From Azospirillum lipoferum 4B (GTDB taxonomy: Bacteria; Pseudomonadota; Alphaproteobacteria; Azospirillales; Azospirillaceae), in assembly GCF_000283655.1 (NCBI RefSeq), contig NC_016586.1, positions 387,001 to 451,000 on the forward strand: DNA of 64,000 nt, given 5' to 3'. Shown here one piece after another: positions 46,381 to 56,334 of the stretch. How positions within the stretch are numbered: the stretch's first letter is position 1; every line of letters begins with the position of its first letter. The notes below the pieces were generated by a model. That model was not told the DNA's origin, did no database searches, and saw nothing but the letters and a program-made list of their open reading frames with translations. Position numbers and translations under genes: made by a program.

Positions 46381-46549
46381 TACATCGGGCCGCCGCCTGA
46401 TCGAGAAGGGAGGAGAGATTAACCGGAGCCGTTCCCTGCCCTTTTTGCGGTCGATCCGCTTGCCCGGCGGATTGTAGACCAATCGACGCAAATCGGAGGC
46501 TTCTTCGACGGTGTAGGCGGAATGGTCCAACCAGGGGATCGCCACCGCT

Positions 46550-47092
46550 TCACAGCACCATCAGGAGGGCCGGGACGCCGGCCAGCACGGCGCCCTGGGT
46601 GCCGCCCCACACCGTGCTCTCCTCGGCCAGCAAGCCGCCGACCTTGCGGATATGGACGATTGCGCAATAGAGGGATGGAACGAGGGCGGTCAGCGATAGC
46701 CACAGCACCCAGTCCGGGGCTCCCCCGATCACGACCGCCGGCGCCAGCATCAGCATCGTCCGGCCGATGCCGGACAGACCGTCGGCGATCAGTCCGGGCC
46801 ATCCCCGGGCCGGCCGGCCGGTGCGGCAGGGCATCAGAAGCAGCCCGCCGATCATCGCGGCCGCGGTGGTCGCACCGACCGGCAGCGCCGTCTGCATCGG
46901 CAGAAGGAGCGACCAGGGAGCGGTGGTGAGCAAGGTGGCCGGCAATCCCCAGAGCAGCAGGCGCATCCACATGTTCGGCTGCCGGTAGACCGTACCGAGA
47001 AACAAGCCTCCCAGCACACAACTGGCGACAGTGAGCAGACCGGCTGCGATCAGCAGGTAGTCGATCAGAAACTGTTCGGTCAGCATCACCAT
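46550..47092 (-). CDS. hypothetical membrane protein
   Basis: A 180-residue protein with about six hydrophobic segments (YLLIAAGLLTVASCVLGGLFLG; LLLWGLPATLLTTAPWSLLLP; WVLWLSLTALVPSLYCAIV). I recognise no family. GGAGAG lies nine bases before the ATG at 47092; a second ATG is at 47086. It diverges from the LysR gene at 47295 and precedes the ligase remnant. Confidence 0.6.
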   Translation of the reverse strand: MVMLTEQFLIDYLLIAAGLLTVASCVLGGLFLGTVYRQPNMWMRLLLWGLPATLLTTAPWSLLLPMQTALPVGATTAAAMIGGLLLMPCRTGRPARGWPGLIADGLSGIGRTMLMLAPAVVIGGAPDWVLWLSLTALVPSLYCAIVHIRKVGGLLAEESTVWGGTQGAVLAGVPALLMVL

Positions 47093-47294
47093 CGAAGCGC
47101 TCTCCGTCTGTGCGGACCAGTCACAGTGGTGGGCGGCTGCAAGCCGCGTCAACCGAAATGCGGCGCTTCAGTCATGAACGGCCCACGATTGCTGGCAGGC
47201 CGAGCATCCGCTCTATATAGGATTGCGGTCCCCGTGTCGGACCTGGCCTTCCAATCCGGCGCATCTCTGCCGGGCAACCCTGGGGCAAGCCGGA

Positions 47295-48248
47295 ATGTCG
47301 ACCAAACTGGATTTTCGCCGCCTCCGCTATTTCGTTGCCGTCTGCGAACTGGGCAGCTTTTCCAAAGCCAGCGAGTTTCTGAACGTCGCCCAGTCGGCGA
47401 TCAGCCAGCATGTGGCGACGCTGGAGGAGGATCTGGGAGTCCAGCTTCTGGTGAGGCAGCCGCGTGGCGTCAGCCGGACCGAGGCGGGAGAACGGCTGCA
47501 CGCCCATGCCAGGGGCGTGCTGCACGCGCTGGAGCAGGCGGAACTGGACGTGCTGTCGTTGGCGCGGGCGGTGGTGGGGCCGGTGATGGTCGGCTTCAAC
47601 TACACCGCGATGGAGGCCATCGGCCTGCCCTTCATCCGCCGGGTGGTATCCACTCTGACCGAGGTGAAGCTCCGCGTCATCGAGGCGCACAGCGAGATCA
47701 TGCACCAGTGGATGCTGTCCGGTCAGGCCGACCTCGCCCTGACCCTGGTGGCTCCCAACGACGACCGGTTGGAAGGCGTGCCGCTGCTGGACGAGGAACT
47801 GGTCTGCCTCGGCACCCGCGCGATGCTCGGCGACGGGGGGCCGATCGATCTGGCCGACGCGCTGCGCCTGCCGCTGATCATGCCCGGCCGCACCGCCGTG
47901 CTGCAGGCGCTGGCCAGCGACGTGGAGGTGCGCAACGCCATCGCCGCGAAGGTCTATATGGAAATCGAATCGGCCATACCGCTGAAACGGGCGGTCAGCG
48001 CCGGGCTGGGCGTAACCATCCAGTCGGCGGCGCTGGCCGGCGACGAGATCGCCCGCGGCGAACTGGTGGCGCGGCCGGTGGTGAACCCGACGATGGGACG
48101 CACCCTGTATCTGGTGTCCTCGCGCATGAAGACCGCGTCCCGCGCGGTGATGGAGGCGCGGCGGCTGATGATCGATGTGGTGCACGAGGCGCAGGCGAGC
48201 GGCCGTTGGCCCGGCCGGTGGCACGATACCCATCTCGAAACCAGATAG
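47295..48248 (+). CDS. LysR-family regulator of the TRAP/CoA cluster
   Basis: A 317-residue regulator with helix-turn-helix at residues about 5-65 (LRYFVAVCELGSFSKASEFLNVAQSAISQHVATLEEDLG) and an effector domain of the Cbl/NAC-like group. It lies 160 bases upstream of, and in the same direction as, a TRAP transporter and CoA-metabolism genes, and is the obvious candidate to activate them in response to the transported acid. Confidence 0.85.
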   Translation: MSTKLDFRRLRYFVAVCELGSFSKASEFLNVAQSAISQHVATLEEDLGVQLLVRQPRGVSRTEAGERLHAHARGVLHALEQAELDVLSLARAVVGPVMVGFNYTAMEAIGLPFIRRVVSTLTEVKLRVIEAHSEIMHQWMLSGQADLALTLVAPNDDRLEGVPLLDEELVCLGTRAMLGDGGPIDLADALRLPLIMPGRTAVLQALASDVEVRNAIAAKVYMEIESAIPLKRAVSAGLGVTIQSAALAGDEIARGELVARPVVNPTMGRTLYLVSSRMKTASRAVMEARRLMIDVVHEAQASGRWPGRWHDTHLETR

Positions 48249-48407
48249 CTCGGTTCTTTTCTTTATATTTTACGACCCTGCCTCCCCGTGGTGATCTGTT
48301 TTGCAGACAAACAATCGGAAGGCCCGCAGTTGAATGGGCCCGGTTTCCGGCACCTGCTTCTCCGCCGCCGGAACGCCGCAACGAACCACCAGAGGGAGGT
48401 GCAGGAC

Positions 48408-49445
48408 ATGACGCCCACCAAGACGTCCAGCCACTATTTTTTCCTTGCGAAGCCGATGCTGGCGCTGCTCGCCGCCGCTTCGGCCACGGCGCTGGCGGTG
48501 CTGCCGACGGATGCGGAGGCGGCGACACGGATGCGCTGCAGCCATCAGCTGCCGCCGTCCCACCACATCGCGAAGGTCGTCGACCGCTGGGCGGCGGAGG
48601 TGAAGACCCTGTCGGACGGCAATCTCGACGTCCAGGTTTTCGGCTCCGACAGCCTGATCAAGGCCAACGAGAACATCCTGGCCGTCGCCAAGGGCGACAT
48701 CGAATGCGCCTTTTCGCTGAATTTCCAGTGGGGCAAGACGCTGCCGCTGATGAACGTCACGGTCGGCCCCTACACCATGTCATCGATCGAGGCGTGGAAG
48801 AAATGGCCGGACTCCGAAGCGGCTGCCTTCCTTGAGGAACGCCTGCTGAAGAAGGGCGTGAAGAACATCGCCTGGATGTTCCAGACCAACACCAGCGTCT
48901 TCACATCGAAGGGCAAGCCGTTGTTGAAGCCGGCCGACTTCCAGGGACAGAAGATGCGCGGCCTGGGCCCTGCCTTCGACCGCGGGCTGAAGGCGATGGG
49001 CGCCACCCCGGTGGCGATTCCCGGCAGCGAGGTCTATCAGGCGCTGGCGACCGGCGTCATCGACTCCGCCATCACCGACGTCGCCGCCGCCTGGTCGCGC
49101 AAATACTACGAGGTGCAGGACCATATGACCGTGGTGCCGGTGCTGGCCGCCTATCTGCACGGCTATGTCAATCCCGGCTGGTACAACAAGCTGACGGACA
49201 AGGACAAGGCCGCCCTGAAGAAGGCCGGCGAGCTTGCCGCCGGCTGGGCGATCGACGCCTCGCAGGAGGCCGCGGCCAGCGCCCCGGCGGATTTGGCATC
49301 GAAGGGCGTCAAGGTCCACATCGCGACGCCGGAGGAGAATGCCGCCTTCAAGGCCGCTATGGCTCCCGCCTTCGCCGAAGGCTTCGCCGACGAAGCCGGC
49401 GCCGACGGCCGCAAGCTTCTGGAACTCGTCAATAAACTCCAGTGA
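48408..49445 (+). CDS. TRAP transporter substrate-binding protein (DctP family)
   Basis: A 345-residue periplasmic protein with a signal (MLALLAAASATALAVLPTDAEA) and DctP features: MRCSHQLPPSHHIAKVVDRWAAEV, then KMRGLGPAFDRGLKAMGATPVAIPGSEVYQALATGVID, containing the conserved Arg that pairs with a carboxylate. It captures an organic acid for the DctQM membrane part encoded next. AGAGGGAGGT precedes the ATG. Confidence 0.9.
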   Translation: MTPTKTSSHYFFLAKPMLALLAAASATALAVLPTDAEAATRMRCSHQLPPSHHIAKVVDRWAAEVKTLSDGNLDVQVFGSDSLIKANENILAVAKGDIECAFSLNFQWGKTLPLMNVTVGPYTMSSIEAWKKWPDSEAAAFLEERLLKKGVKNIAWMFQTNTSVFTSKGKPLLKPADFQGQKMRGLGPAFDRGLKAMGATPVAIPGSEVYQALATGVIDSAITDVAAAWSRKYYEVQDHMTVVPVLAAYLHGYVNPGWYNKLTDKDKAALKKAGELAAGWAIDASQEAAASAPADLASKGVKVHIATPEENAAFKAAMAPAFAEGFADEAGADGRKLLELVNKLQ

Positions 49446-49459
49446 AGAGGGGACCGGCC

Positions 49460-50038
49460 ATGAGCAGCATGTCCACCCCCGACACCGCAACGCCTGCAAG
49501 CGGCAAGGGCGCGTCCCACGGCGCCCTGCGCCTGCTGACCGGCGCAGCGTCGGTCCTGTCGCGCATCGGCGGCGCGCTCAGCATCCTGCTGATCGTCGTC
49601 GTTCTGGCCCTGACCGCGGCCGGTGTCTTCGCCCGCTATGTCGTGGGTCGGCCCCTGGAGGGTGTGGACGAGGCCTGCGGCTTCATGGTCGTCGCCATGG
49701 TGATGGCCGGCGCGGCCGAGGCGCTGCGCACCGGCCATCATATCCGCATCGATCTGATCATGGGCTTGGTCGGTCCGCGCGGCCGGCGCTGGCTGGATGC
49801 CTGGTCCAATCTGGCTGTGCTGGTCGTCGCCGTGCTGCTGGCCCGCACCGGCTGGCACACCGCCATGTTCTCCTATGACTTCGACGCCTTCTCGCCGGGC
49901 CAACTGGAGCTGCCGATGTGGATCCCGCAGGCCACGCTTCCCATCGGCGCCGCCCTGCTGGGAGTCGTCGCCTTCGCCAAGCTGCTCGCCGCTCTGGCGG
50001 GCGACGGGACGGATGAGACGAGGGGAGGCCACCGATGA
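49460..50038 (+). CDS. TRAP transporter small permease (DctQ family)
   Basis: A 192-residue membrane protein with four hydrophobic segments and the DctQ core (LIVVVLALTAAGVFARYVVGRPLEGVDEACGFMVV). The ATG at 49460 has GAGGGG upstream; a GTG overlapping the previous stop at 49442 is an alternative. It overlaps the DctM gene by four bases. Confidence 0.88.
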   Translation: MSSMSTPDTATPASGKGASHGALRLLTGAASVLSRIGGALSILLIVVVLALTAAGVFARYVVGRPLEGVDEACGFMVVAMVMAGAAEALRTGHHIRIDLIMGLVGPRGRRWLDAWSNLAVLVVAVLLARTGWHTAMFSYDFDAFSPGQLELPMWIPQATLPIGAALLGVVAFAKLLAALAGDGTDETRGGHR

Positions 50039-51318
50039 CGTTCCTGATCCTGGGCCTGCTGCTGCTCCTGCTTTTCAGCGGCATGCCGATCTTCGCGGCA
50101 CTCTCCCTCACCTCGCTCGGCGTGCTGGTCCTGTTCGAGGGCAGCATCGACAGCATGGCCGACGCGGTGTTCTCCAGCCTGAACAACCCGCTGCTCGCCA
50201 CCATCCCGATGTTCGCCCTGATGGCGCACATCATGATCAAGGCCAAGGTGGTCGACGACCTCTATGAGATGTCGAACACGCTGGTCGGGCACATCAAGGG
50301 CGGGCTCAGCTTCGCCACCATCCTGTCCTGCACCATCTTCTCGACCATTTCCGGTTCGTCGGTGGCGACGGCGCTGACCATCGGCTCGATCTCCATCCCG
50401 CAGATGAAGCGTTACGGCTACCGCCAGCGCGACACCTACGGGCTGATCGCCGCCGGCGGCACGCTGGGCATCCTGATCCCGCCGTCGGGGCCGATGATCC
50501 TCTACGCCATCGTCACCGACGCGTCCATCGGCGCCCTGTTCCTGGCCGGGATCGTTCCGGGCCTGCTGATGGCGGTTCTGTTCGCCGGCTACAGCTGGCT
50601 CCAGGCCAAGCGGCAGGACAGTGTCCAGTCGCAGCCCTGGCCCGGCTTCGGCGCCGTCGCCGCGGCCTTCCGCAAGTCGATCTGGGCAGTTCTGATGCCG
50701 CCGCTGATCCTGGGCGGCATCTATCTCGGCGTCTTCACGCCGGGCGAGGCCGCGGCGGTCGGTGCGGTCTATGCGCTGGCGGTTGCGCTGCTGGTCTACC
50801 GCAACGTGTCCTTCGCCGACCTGCTGGATTGCGGCGTGCAGACGATGCGGACCAGCGCCATGTTGTTCATGATCATCGCCGCCGCCGGCATGTTCGGCCA
50901 CGCCATCACCATCATCCGCCTGCCGGCCCAGATCATGGAAACGGTGACGGCGCTGGGGCTGTCGCAGGGCGGCTTCATCCTGGCGGTGATGTTCGCGATC
51001 TTCATCCTGGGCATGTTCCTGGAGACCATCGCCATCATCCTGATCACCACCCCCATCATCCTGCCGGTGATGACTGCGCTGGGTATCGACCCGATCTGGT
51101 ACGGCGTGATGCTGATGATCAACCTGGAACTGGCTCTGATCACCCCGCCAGTGGGCATGAACCTGTTCGTCATCAAAGGCATAACCACGTCGTCCCTTGC
51201 CGAGGTCACGCGCGGCGCCCTGCCCTATGTGCTGCTGATGATGGCGGGCCTGTTCGTGACCTGGCTGGTCCCGTCGCTGTCGCTCTGGCTGCCGCAGGCT
51301 GCGGGCTTCGGCATCTGA
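50035..51318 (+). CDS. TRAP transporter large permease (DctM family)
   Basis: A 427-residue membrane protein with about twelve hydrophobic segments, FSTISGSSVATALTIGSISIPQM and GTLGILIPPSGPMILYAI, typical of DctM, the ion-coupled subunit. The ATG overlaps the DctQ stop (ATGA). With DctP and DctQ it completes a sodium-driven high-affinity importer for an organic acid. Confidence 0.92.
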   Translation: MTFLILGLLLLLLFSGMPIFAALSLTSLGVLVLFEGSIDSMADAVFSSLNNPLLATIPMFALMAHIMIKAKVVDDLYEMSNTLVGHIKGGLSFATILSCTIFSTISGSSVATALTIGSISIPQMKRYGYRQRDTYGLIAAGGTLGILIPPSGPMILYAIVTDASIGALFLAGIVPGLLMAVLFAGYSWLQAKRQDSVQSQPWPGFGAVAAAFRKSIWAVLMPPLILGGIYLGVFTPGEAAAVGAVYALAVALLVYRNVSFADLLDCGVQTMRTSAMLFMIIAAAGMFGHAITIIRLPAQIMETVTALGLSQGGFILAVMFAIFILGMFLETIAIILITTPIILPVMTALGIDPIWYGVMLMINLELALITPPVGMNLFVIKGITTSSLAEVTRGALPYVLLMMAGLFVTWLVPSLSLWLPQAAGFGI

Positions 51319-51405
51319 CCGCTCTTTAAAACCGTTCCGGCCTTTCCCTTCCCGTTTCCACCGGATGCGCAACCTCCCGGCGCATCCGGACGGAGGATCC
51401 TTGCC

Positions 51406-52353
51406 ATGACGAAAGATCCCGTGACCATCGTCGAGGTCGGCCTGCGCGACGGGCTCCAGATCCTCGACCGCGTGGTGCCCACCGCCGACAAGCTGCGCTG
51501 GCTGGAGGCGGAGCACCGCGCCGGCGTCCGCCGCTTCGAAGCCGCCTCCTTCGTTCCGCCCAGGCTGCTGCCCCAGATGGTCGACGCGGCCGAGGTGGTG
51601 GCCGGCGCCCGTGCGTTGCCCGGCATCGTCGTCCACACGCTGGCCCCCAACCTGAAGGGCGCCATGGCCGCACTCGCCGCCGGTTCCGACGTCATCGTCC
51701 TGCCGCTGTCTGCCAGCGAGGCGCACAGCCGCGCCAACATCCGCAAGACCCGCGAGGAGTCGGTGGAGGAATTGGCCCGCGTCTGCCGCGCCCGCGATGA
51801 GGGCGGCTACAAGACCCGCATCGACGCCGGCATCTCCACCGCCTTCGGCTGCACCATCCAGGGCGCGGTGCCGGAGGACGAGGTGGTGCGCCTGTGCGAA
51901 TCCTGCCTGGAGGCCGGGGCCGACCGCGTGGCGCTGGCCGATACTGTTGGATACGCAAATCCGGCGCAGGTCCGCCGCCTTTACAGCCGGGTGAAGGACA
52001 TCGCCGGCGACCGGCTGCAGGGCGCCCATTTCCACGACACCCGCGGCCTCGGCCTCGCCAACTGCCTTGCCGTCCTGGACCTCGGCATCCGCGAGTTCGA
52101 CGCCTCGCTGGGCGGGCTCGGCGGCTGCCCGCACGCCCCCGGCGCCAGCGGCAATGTCGCGACCGAGGATCTGGTCTTCATGCTGGAGTCGATGGGATTC
52201 GACACCGGCATCGACCTGGACGCCCTGATCGAGGCGCAACGCCTGCTCGCCACCCTTCTTCCCGGCCAGACGCTGCACGGCAAGATCGCCGCCGCCGGCC
52301 TGCCCAAGCATTTCGACCGAAGCCATTTCCACCGGAGTCCCGTCCATGCCTGA
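51406..52353 (+). CDS. hydroxymethylglutaryl-CoA lyase family protein
   Basis: A 315-residue TIM-barrel lyase: VEVGLRDGLQ at the N terminus (catalytic Arg-Asp), GAHFHDTRGLGLAN with metal-binding His pair, and GGCPHAPGASGNVATEDLVFML with the active-site Cys loop. The family cleaves 3-hydroxy-3-methylglutaryl-CoA to acetoacetate and acetyl-CoA, or related tertiary hydroxyacyl-CoAs. The following CoA transferase overlaps it by eight bases, so the two probably activate and then cleave the acid imported by the TRAP system. Confidence 0.85.
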   Translation: MTKDPVTIVEVGLRDGLQILDRVVPTADKLRWLEAEHRAGVRRFEAASFVPPRLLPQMVDAAEVVAGARALPGIVVHTLAPNLKGAMAALAAGSDVIVLPLSASEAHSRANIRKTREESVEELARVCRARDEGGYKTRIDAGISTAFGCTIQGAVPEDEVVRLCESCLEAGADRVALADTVGYANPAQVRRLYSRVKDIAGDRLQGAHFHDTRGLGLANCLAVLDLGIREFDASLGGLGGCPHAPGASGNVATEDLVFMLESMGFDTGIDLDALIEAQRLLATLLPGQTLHGKIAAAGLPKHFDRSHFHRSPVHA

Positions 52354-53578
52354 CAGCAATACCACCCTCCCGCTATCCGGCATCCGCGTCGTCGAATTCT
52401 CCCACATGGTGATGGGGCCGACCTGCGGCATGATCCTCGGCGATCTCGGTGCCGACGTGATCAAGGTGGAACCGGTGACCGGCGACAAGACCCGCAGCCT
52501 GCCGGGGGCCGCCGCCGGCTTCTTCCGTACCTTCAACCGCAACAAGAAGTCGCTGGCCGTCGACCTGAACAGCCCCGACGGGCTGGCCGCCGTCCACAAG
52601 CTGGTCGACACCGCCGACGTGGTGCTGGAGAATTTCCGCCCCGGCCTGATGGCGCGCTACGGCCTCGACTACGCCAGCCTTGCCGCGCGCAACCCGCGCA
52701 TCGTCAACCTGTCGCTGAAGGGCTTCCTGCCCGGCCCCTACGAGAAGCGCACCGCGCTGGACGAGGTGGTGCAGATGATGGCCGGGCTCGCCTACATGAC
52801 CGGCCCCACCGGCCGGCCGCTCCGCGCCGGCAGTTCGGTCAACGACATCATGGGCGGCATGTTCGGCGTCATCGGCATCATGGCGGCGCTGCGCACCCGC
52901 GAGGCCACCGGCCGCGGCCAGGACATCCAATCCGGCCTGTATGAGACCTGCGTCCTGCTGTCGGCCCAGCACATGCAGCAGTTCGCCGTGACCGGCGAAG
53001 CCCCGCCCCCCTTCCCCGAGCGCATCGCCGCCTTCAGCATCTACGACACCTTCGAGGTGAAGGACGGCGAGCAGATCTTCCTGGGCGCGGTCAGCGACGT
53101 GCAATGGCGGACCTTCTGCACCGCCTTCGGCTTCGACGATCTGCTGGCCGACCCCAGGTTGGACGGCAACACCAAGCGCTGCCTCGCCCGCGACTGGATG
53201 CTGCCGGAGATCCGCCGCCGCCTCGCCGCCTACAGCAAGGCCGAGATCTCCGAGCTGTTCGAGCGCAACGGCCTGCCCTATGCCCCGATCAACCGGCCGG
53301 AGGAACTGTTCGACGATCCCCACCTGAACCAGAGCGGCGGCCTCGCCTCCATCACCACCGAGACCGGCGGAGAGACGCGCGTTCCGCTGCTGCCGCTGAC
53401 GCTGGACGGGCAGCGGCTGGGTCCGCGCATGGCGCTGCCCCCGGTCGGCGCGCAGAGCGCGGCGCTGCTGGCCGAATTGGGCTATACTCAGGCGGAGATC
53501 GAGCGGTTGCTTGCCGCCGGGGTGGTGGCCGATCCGGCCGAAGGACCGAAGGCGAGGGAGGAGCGGCTCGCCTCCTGA
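52346..53578 (+). CDS. CaiB/BaiF-family (class III) CoA transferase
   Basis: A 410-residue enzyme: IRVVEFSHMVMGPTCGMILGDLGADVIKVEP, FNRNKKSLAVDLNSPDG and the catalytic Asp in SSVNDIMGGMFGV. Class III transferases move CoA between acids through an enzyme acyl anhydride. It overlaps the lyase gene and is followed by a gamma-carbonic-anhydrase-fold gene. The acid is not identified; 3-hydroxy-3-methylglutarate or citramalate would fit a lyase partner. Confidence 0.88.
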   Translation: MPDSNTTLPLSGIRVVEFSHMVMGPTCGMILGDLGADVIKVEPVTGDKTRSLPGAAAGFFRTFNRNKKSLAVDLNSPDGLAAVHKLVDTADVVLENFRPGLMARYGLDYASLAARNPRIVNLSLKGFLPGPYEKRTALDEVVQMMAGLAYMTGPTGRPLRAGSSVNDIMGGMFGVIGIMAALRTREATGRGQDIQSGLYETCVLLSAQHMQQFAVTGEAPPPFPERIAAFSIYDTFEVKDGEQIFLGAVSDVQWRTFCTAFGFDDLLADPRLDGNTKRCLARDWMLPEIRRRLAAYSKAEISELFERNGLPYAPINRPEELFDDPHLNQSGGLASITTETGGETRVPLLPLTLDGQRLGPRMALPPVGAQSAALLAELGYTQAEIERLLAAGVVADPAEGPKAREERLAS

Positions 53579-53602
53579 CCGGCATGGAAAAGGAACGAAG
53601 CA

Positions 53603-54187
53603 ATGACCTCCGAAAGCGCAACAGAAACGGCTTTTGAGACCGGCGAGGCCCTGCCGGCCCGCCATCCCGGCGCCATCATCCAGCCCGTCAAAGGCGTGTG
53701 GCCGCGCATCGCCGCCGACGCCTTCATCGCCCCCGGCGCGGTGGTGGTGGGTGACGTGACCATCGGGGCGGAGGCCAGCGTCTGGTACGGCTGCGTCCTG
53801 CGCGGCGACGACCACAGCATCACGGTGGGGCCGCGCACCAACATCCAGGACGGCACCATCATCCATGTCATGCTGAACGAATATCCCACCGTCATCGGCG
53901 CCGACGTCGTTATCGGCCATGGCGTGCGGATGCATGGCTGCACGCTGGCCGACGGCTGCCTGATCGGCATTGGCTCCATCGTGCTGGATGGGGCCGTCGT
54001 CGAAAGCGGCGCCATGCTGGCCGCGGGATCCGTCCTGACTCCGCGCAAGCGCATCCCCGCCCGCCAGCTCTGGGCCGGCAGCCCGGCCAGGCTTCTGCGC
54101 GACGTCACCGACGCGGAGGTCGAGTTCATCGCCTTCGACGTCCGGCATTACGCCGGGCTTGCACGGACCGCTTCGGGTCGCGGGTGA
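53603..54187 (+). CDS. gamma-carbonic-anhydrase-fold protein (PaaY/CaiE-like)
   Basis: A 194-residue left-handed beta-helix protein with hexapeptide repeats and the three metal His of the family: TIIHVM, IGHGV and MHGC. It also has RGDDHSITVGPRTNIQDG and IGIGSIVLDGAVVESGAM. Members are either carbonic anhydrases or, like PaaY, thioesterases that clear dead-end CoA thioesters. Directly after a CoA transferase, a thioesterase or accessory role is plausible. Confidence 0.82.
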   Translation: MTSESATETAFETGEALPARHPGAIIQPVKGVWPRIAADAFIAPGAVVVGDVTIGAEASVWYGCVLRGDDHSITVGPRTNIQDGTIIHVMLNEYPTVIGADVVIGHGVRMHGCTLADGCLIGIGSIVLDGAVVESGAMLAAGSVLTPRKRIPARQLWAGSPARLLRDVTDAEVEFIAFDVRHYAGLARTASGRG

Positions 54188-54235
54188 GGCACTTGCGCCC
54201 GACGCGGCGAGCGCCTCACCCTGTGAAACAGGCCC

Positions 54236-54993
54236 TCAGTTCTTCAGCTTATAGCCGGTGCGGAAGATCCACCAGACGATGGCGAGGCAGATCGCCATCA
54301 TCAGCGCGACCATGGCAAGGCTCAGCGCGACCGGCACGTCGGCGGCGCCGTAGAAGCTCCAGCGGAAGCCGCTGACCAGATAGACCACCGGGTTGAACAG
54401 GGTGACCTTCTGCCAGAAGGGCGGCAGCATGCCGATCGAATAGAAGCTGCCGCCCAGGAAGGCCAGCGGCGTGACGATCAGCATCGGCACGATCTGCAGC
54501 TTTTCCCAGCCATCGGCCCAGATGCCCAGGATGAAGCCCAGCAGGCTGAAGGTCACCGACGTCATCACCAGGAAGGCCACCATCCAGACCGGGTGGGCGA
54601 TGGAGAAATCCACGAACAGCCTTGCGGTCAGCAGGATCAGCGTGCCGAGGATGACGGACTTGGTCGCCGCCGCCCCGACATAGCCGATCACCGTTTCGAA
54701 GGCGGAGACGGGGGCCGACAGCAGTTCGTAGATCGTGCCGGAATAGCGCGGCATGTAGATGCCGAAGGACGCATTCGAGACGCTTTCCGTCAGCACCGAC
54801 ATCATGACGAGGCCGGGGACGAGGAAGGCGCCGTAGCTGACGCCCTCCACCGCCGCGAAGCGTCCGCCGATGGCCGCCCCGAAGACGATGAAGTACAGCG
54901 AGGTGGAGATCACCGGCCCGGCGATGCTCTGGAACAGCGTGCGCCAGGTGCGGGCCAGCTCGAAGACGTAGATGGCCTTGATCGCATGCAGGT

Positions 54994-54997
<4 letters not shown>
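54236..54997 (-). CDS. ABC-2 type permease (YadH-like)
   Basis: A 253-residue inner membrane protein with six hydrophobic segments and the ABC-2 hallmark [19 protein letters not shown] near the end. Its ATG overlaps the ATPase gene stop by four bases, so the two form one exporter of YadGH type. The substrate is unknown. Confidence 0.88.
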
Positions 54998-55920
<923 letters not shown>

Positions 55921-56090
55921 ATCTCCCCTCGGCTTGCGGATGCGCCGGGTGCGGGCGCCATTGGAGCGGGCGTCAGCATAGCGTCTGTGGCGCAATGCCG
56001 CACCCACGTTACCGGTAACTCACCTCACCGCCCGGAGTCTCCTTCCGCGCGCAGGCCAAGCCTTCCTCCCCATGCCGTCCCCAGGCATGA

Positions 56091-56105
56091 TGTAGCAACA
56101 CTACA
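56091..56105. promoter_or_regulatory. palindrome TGTAG-N5-CTACA, copy 1
   Basis: TGTAGCAACACTACA lies in the 414-base gap between the divergent exporter and formate/nitrite channel genes. A second copy with the same arms and spacer length is at 56236. The pair looks like a two-site operator. The rest of 55921-56334 holds no gene. Confidence 0.55.
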
Positions 56106-56235
56106 GAAGCGCAACCGATGCACGCATCGACCGTATTTCCATTGAAAACACTTGTTTTTCAACCTGCCGTTTGCGCGTGCCCTGCGACGGAATTACCCAG
56201 GGGGCGCGCTTGCACGGGCTGCCCAGACAGGAGTA

Positions 56236-56250
56236 TGTAGTAAAGCTACA
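56236..56250. promoter_or_regulatory. palindrome TGTAG-N5-CTACA, copy 2
   Basis: TGTAGTAAAGCTACA repeats the arms of the copy at 56091, centre to centre 145 bases apart and 85 bases before the channel gene start. The regulator is unknown. Confidence 0.55.
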
Positions 56251-56334
56251 AGACGGGCGCGGAGACCGGCAGGGTCCGGGACCGCTTTCCGCCGACGGGC
56301 CTGCACCGATGCGCGGCAGCAAGGACATCGACCG

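Noticed and set aside
53104-53637. Second open frame overlapping the end of the CoA transferase gene
   Set aside because: It is an out-of-frame shadow; the class III transferase frame is continuous and carries the family motifs.
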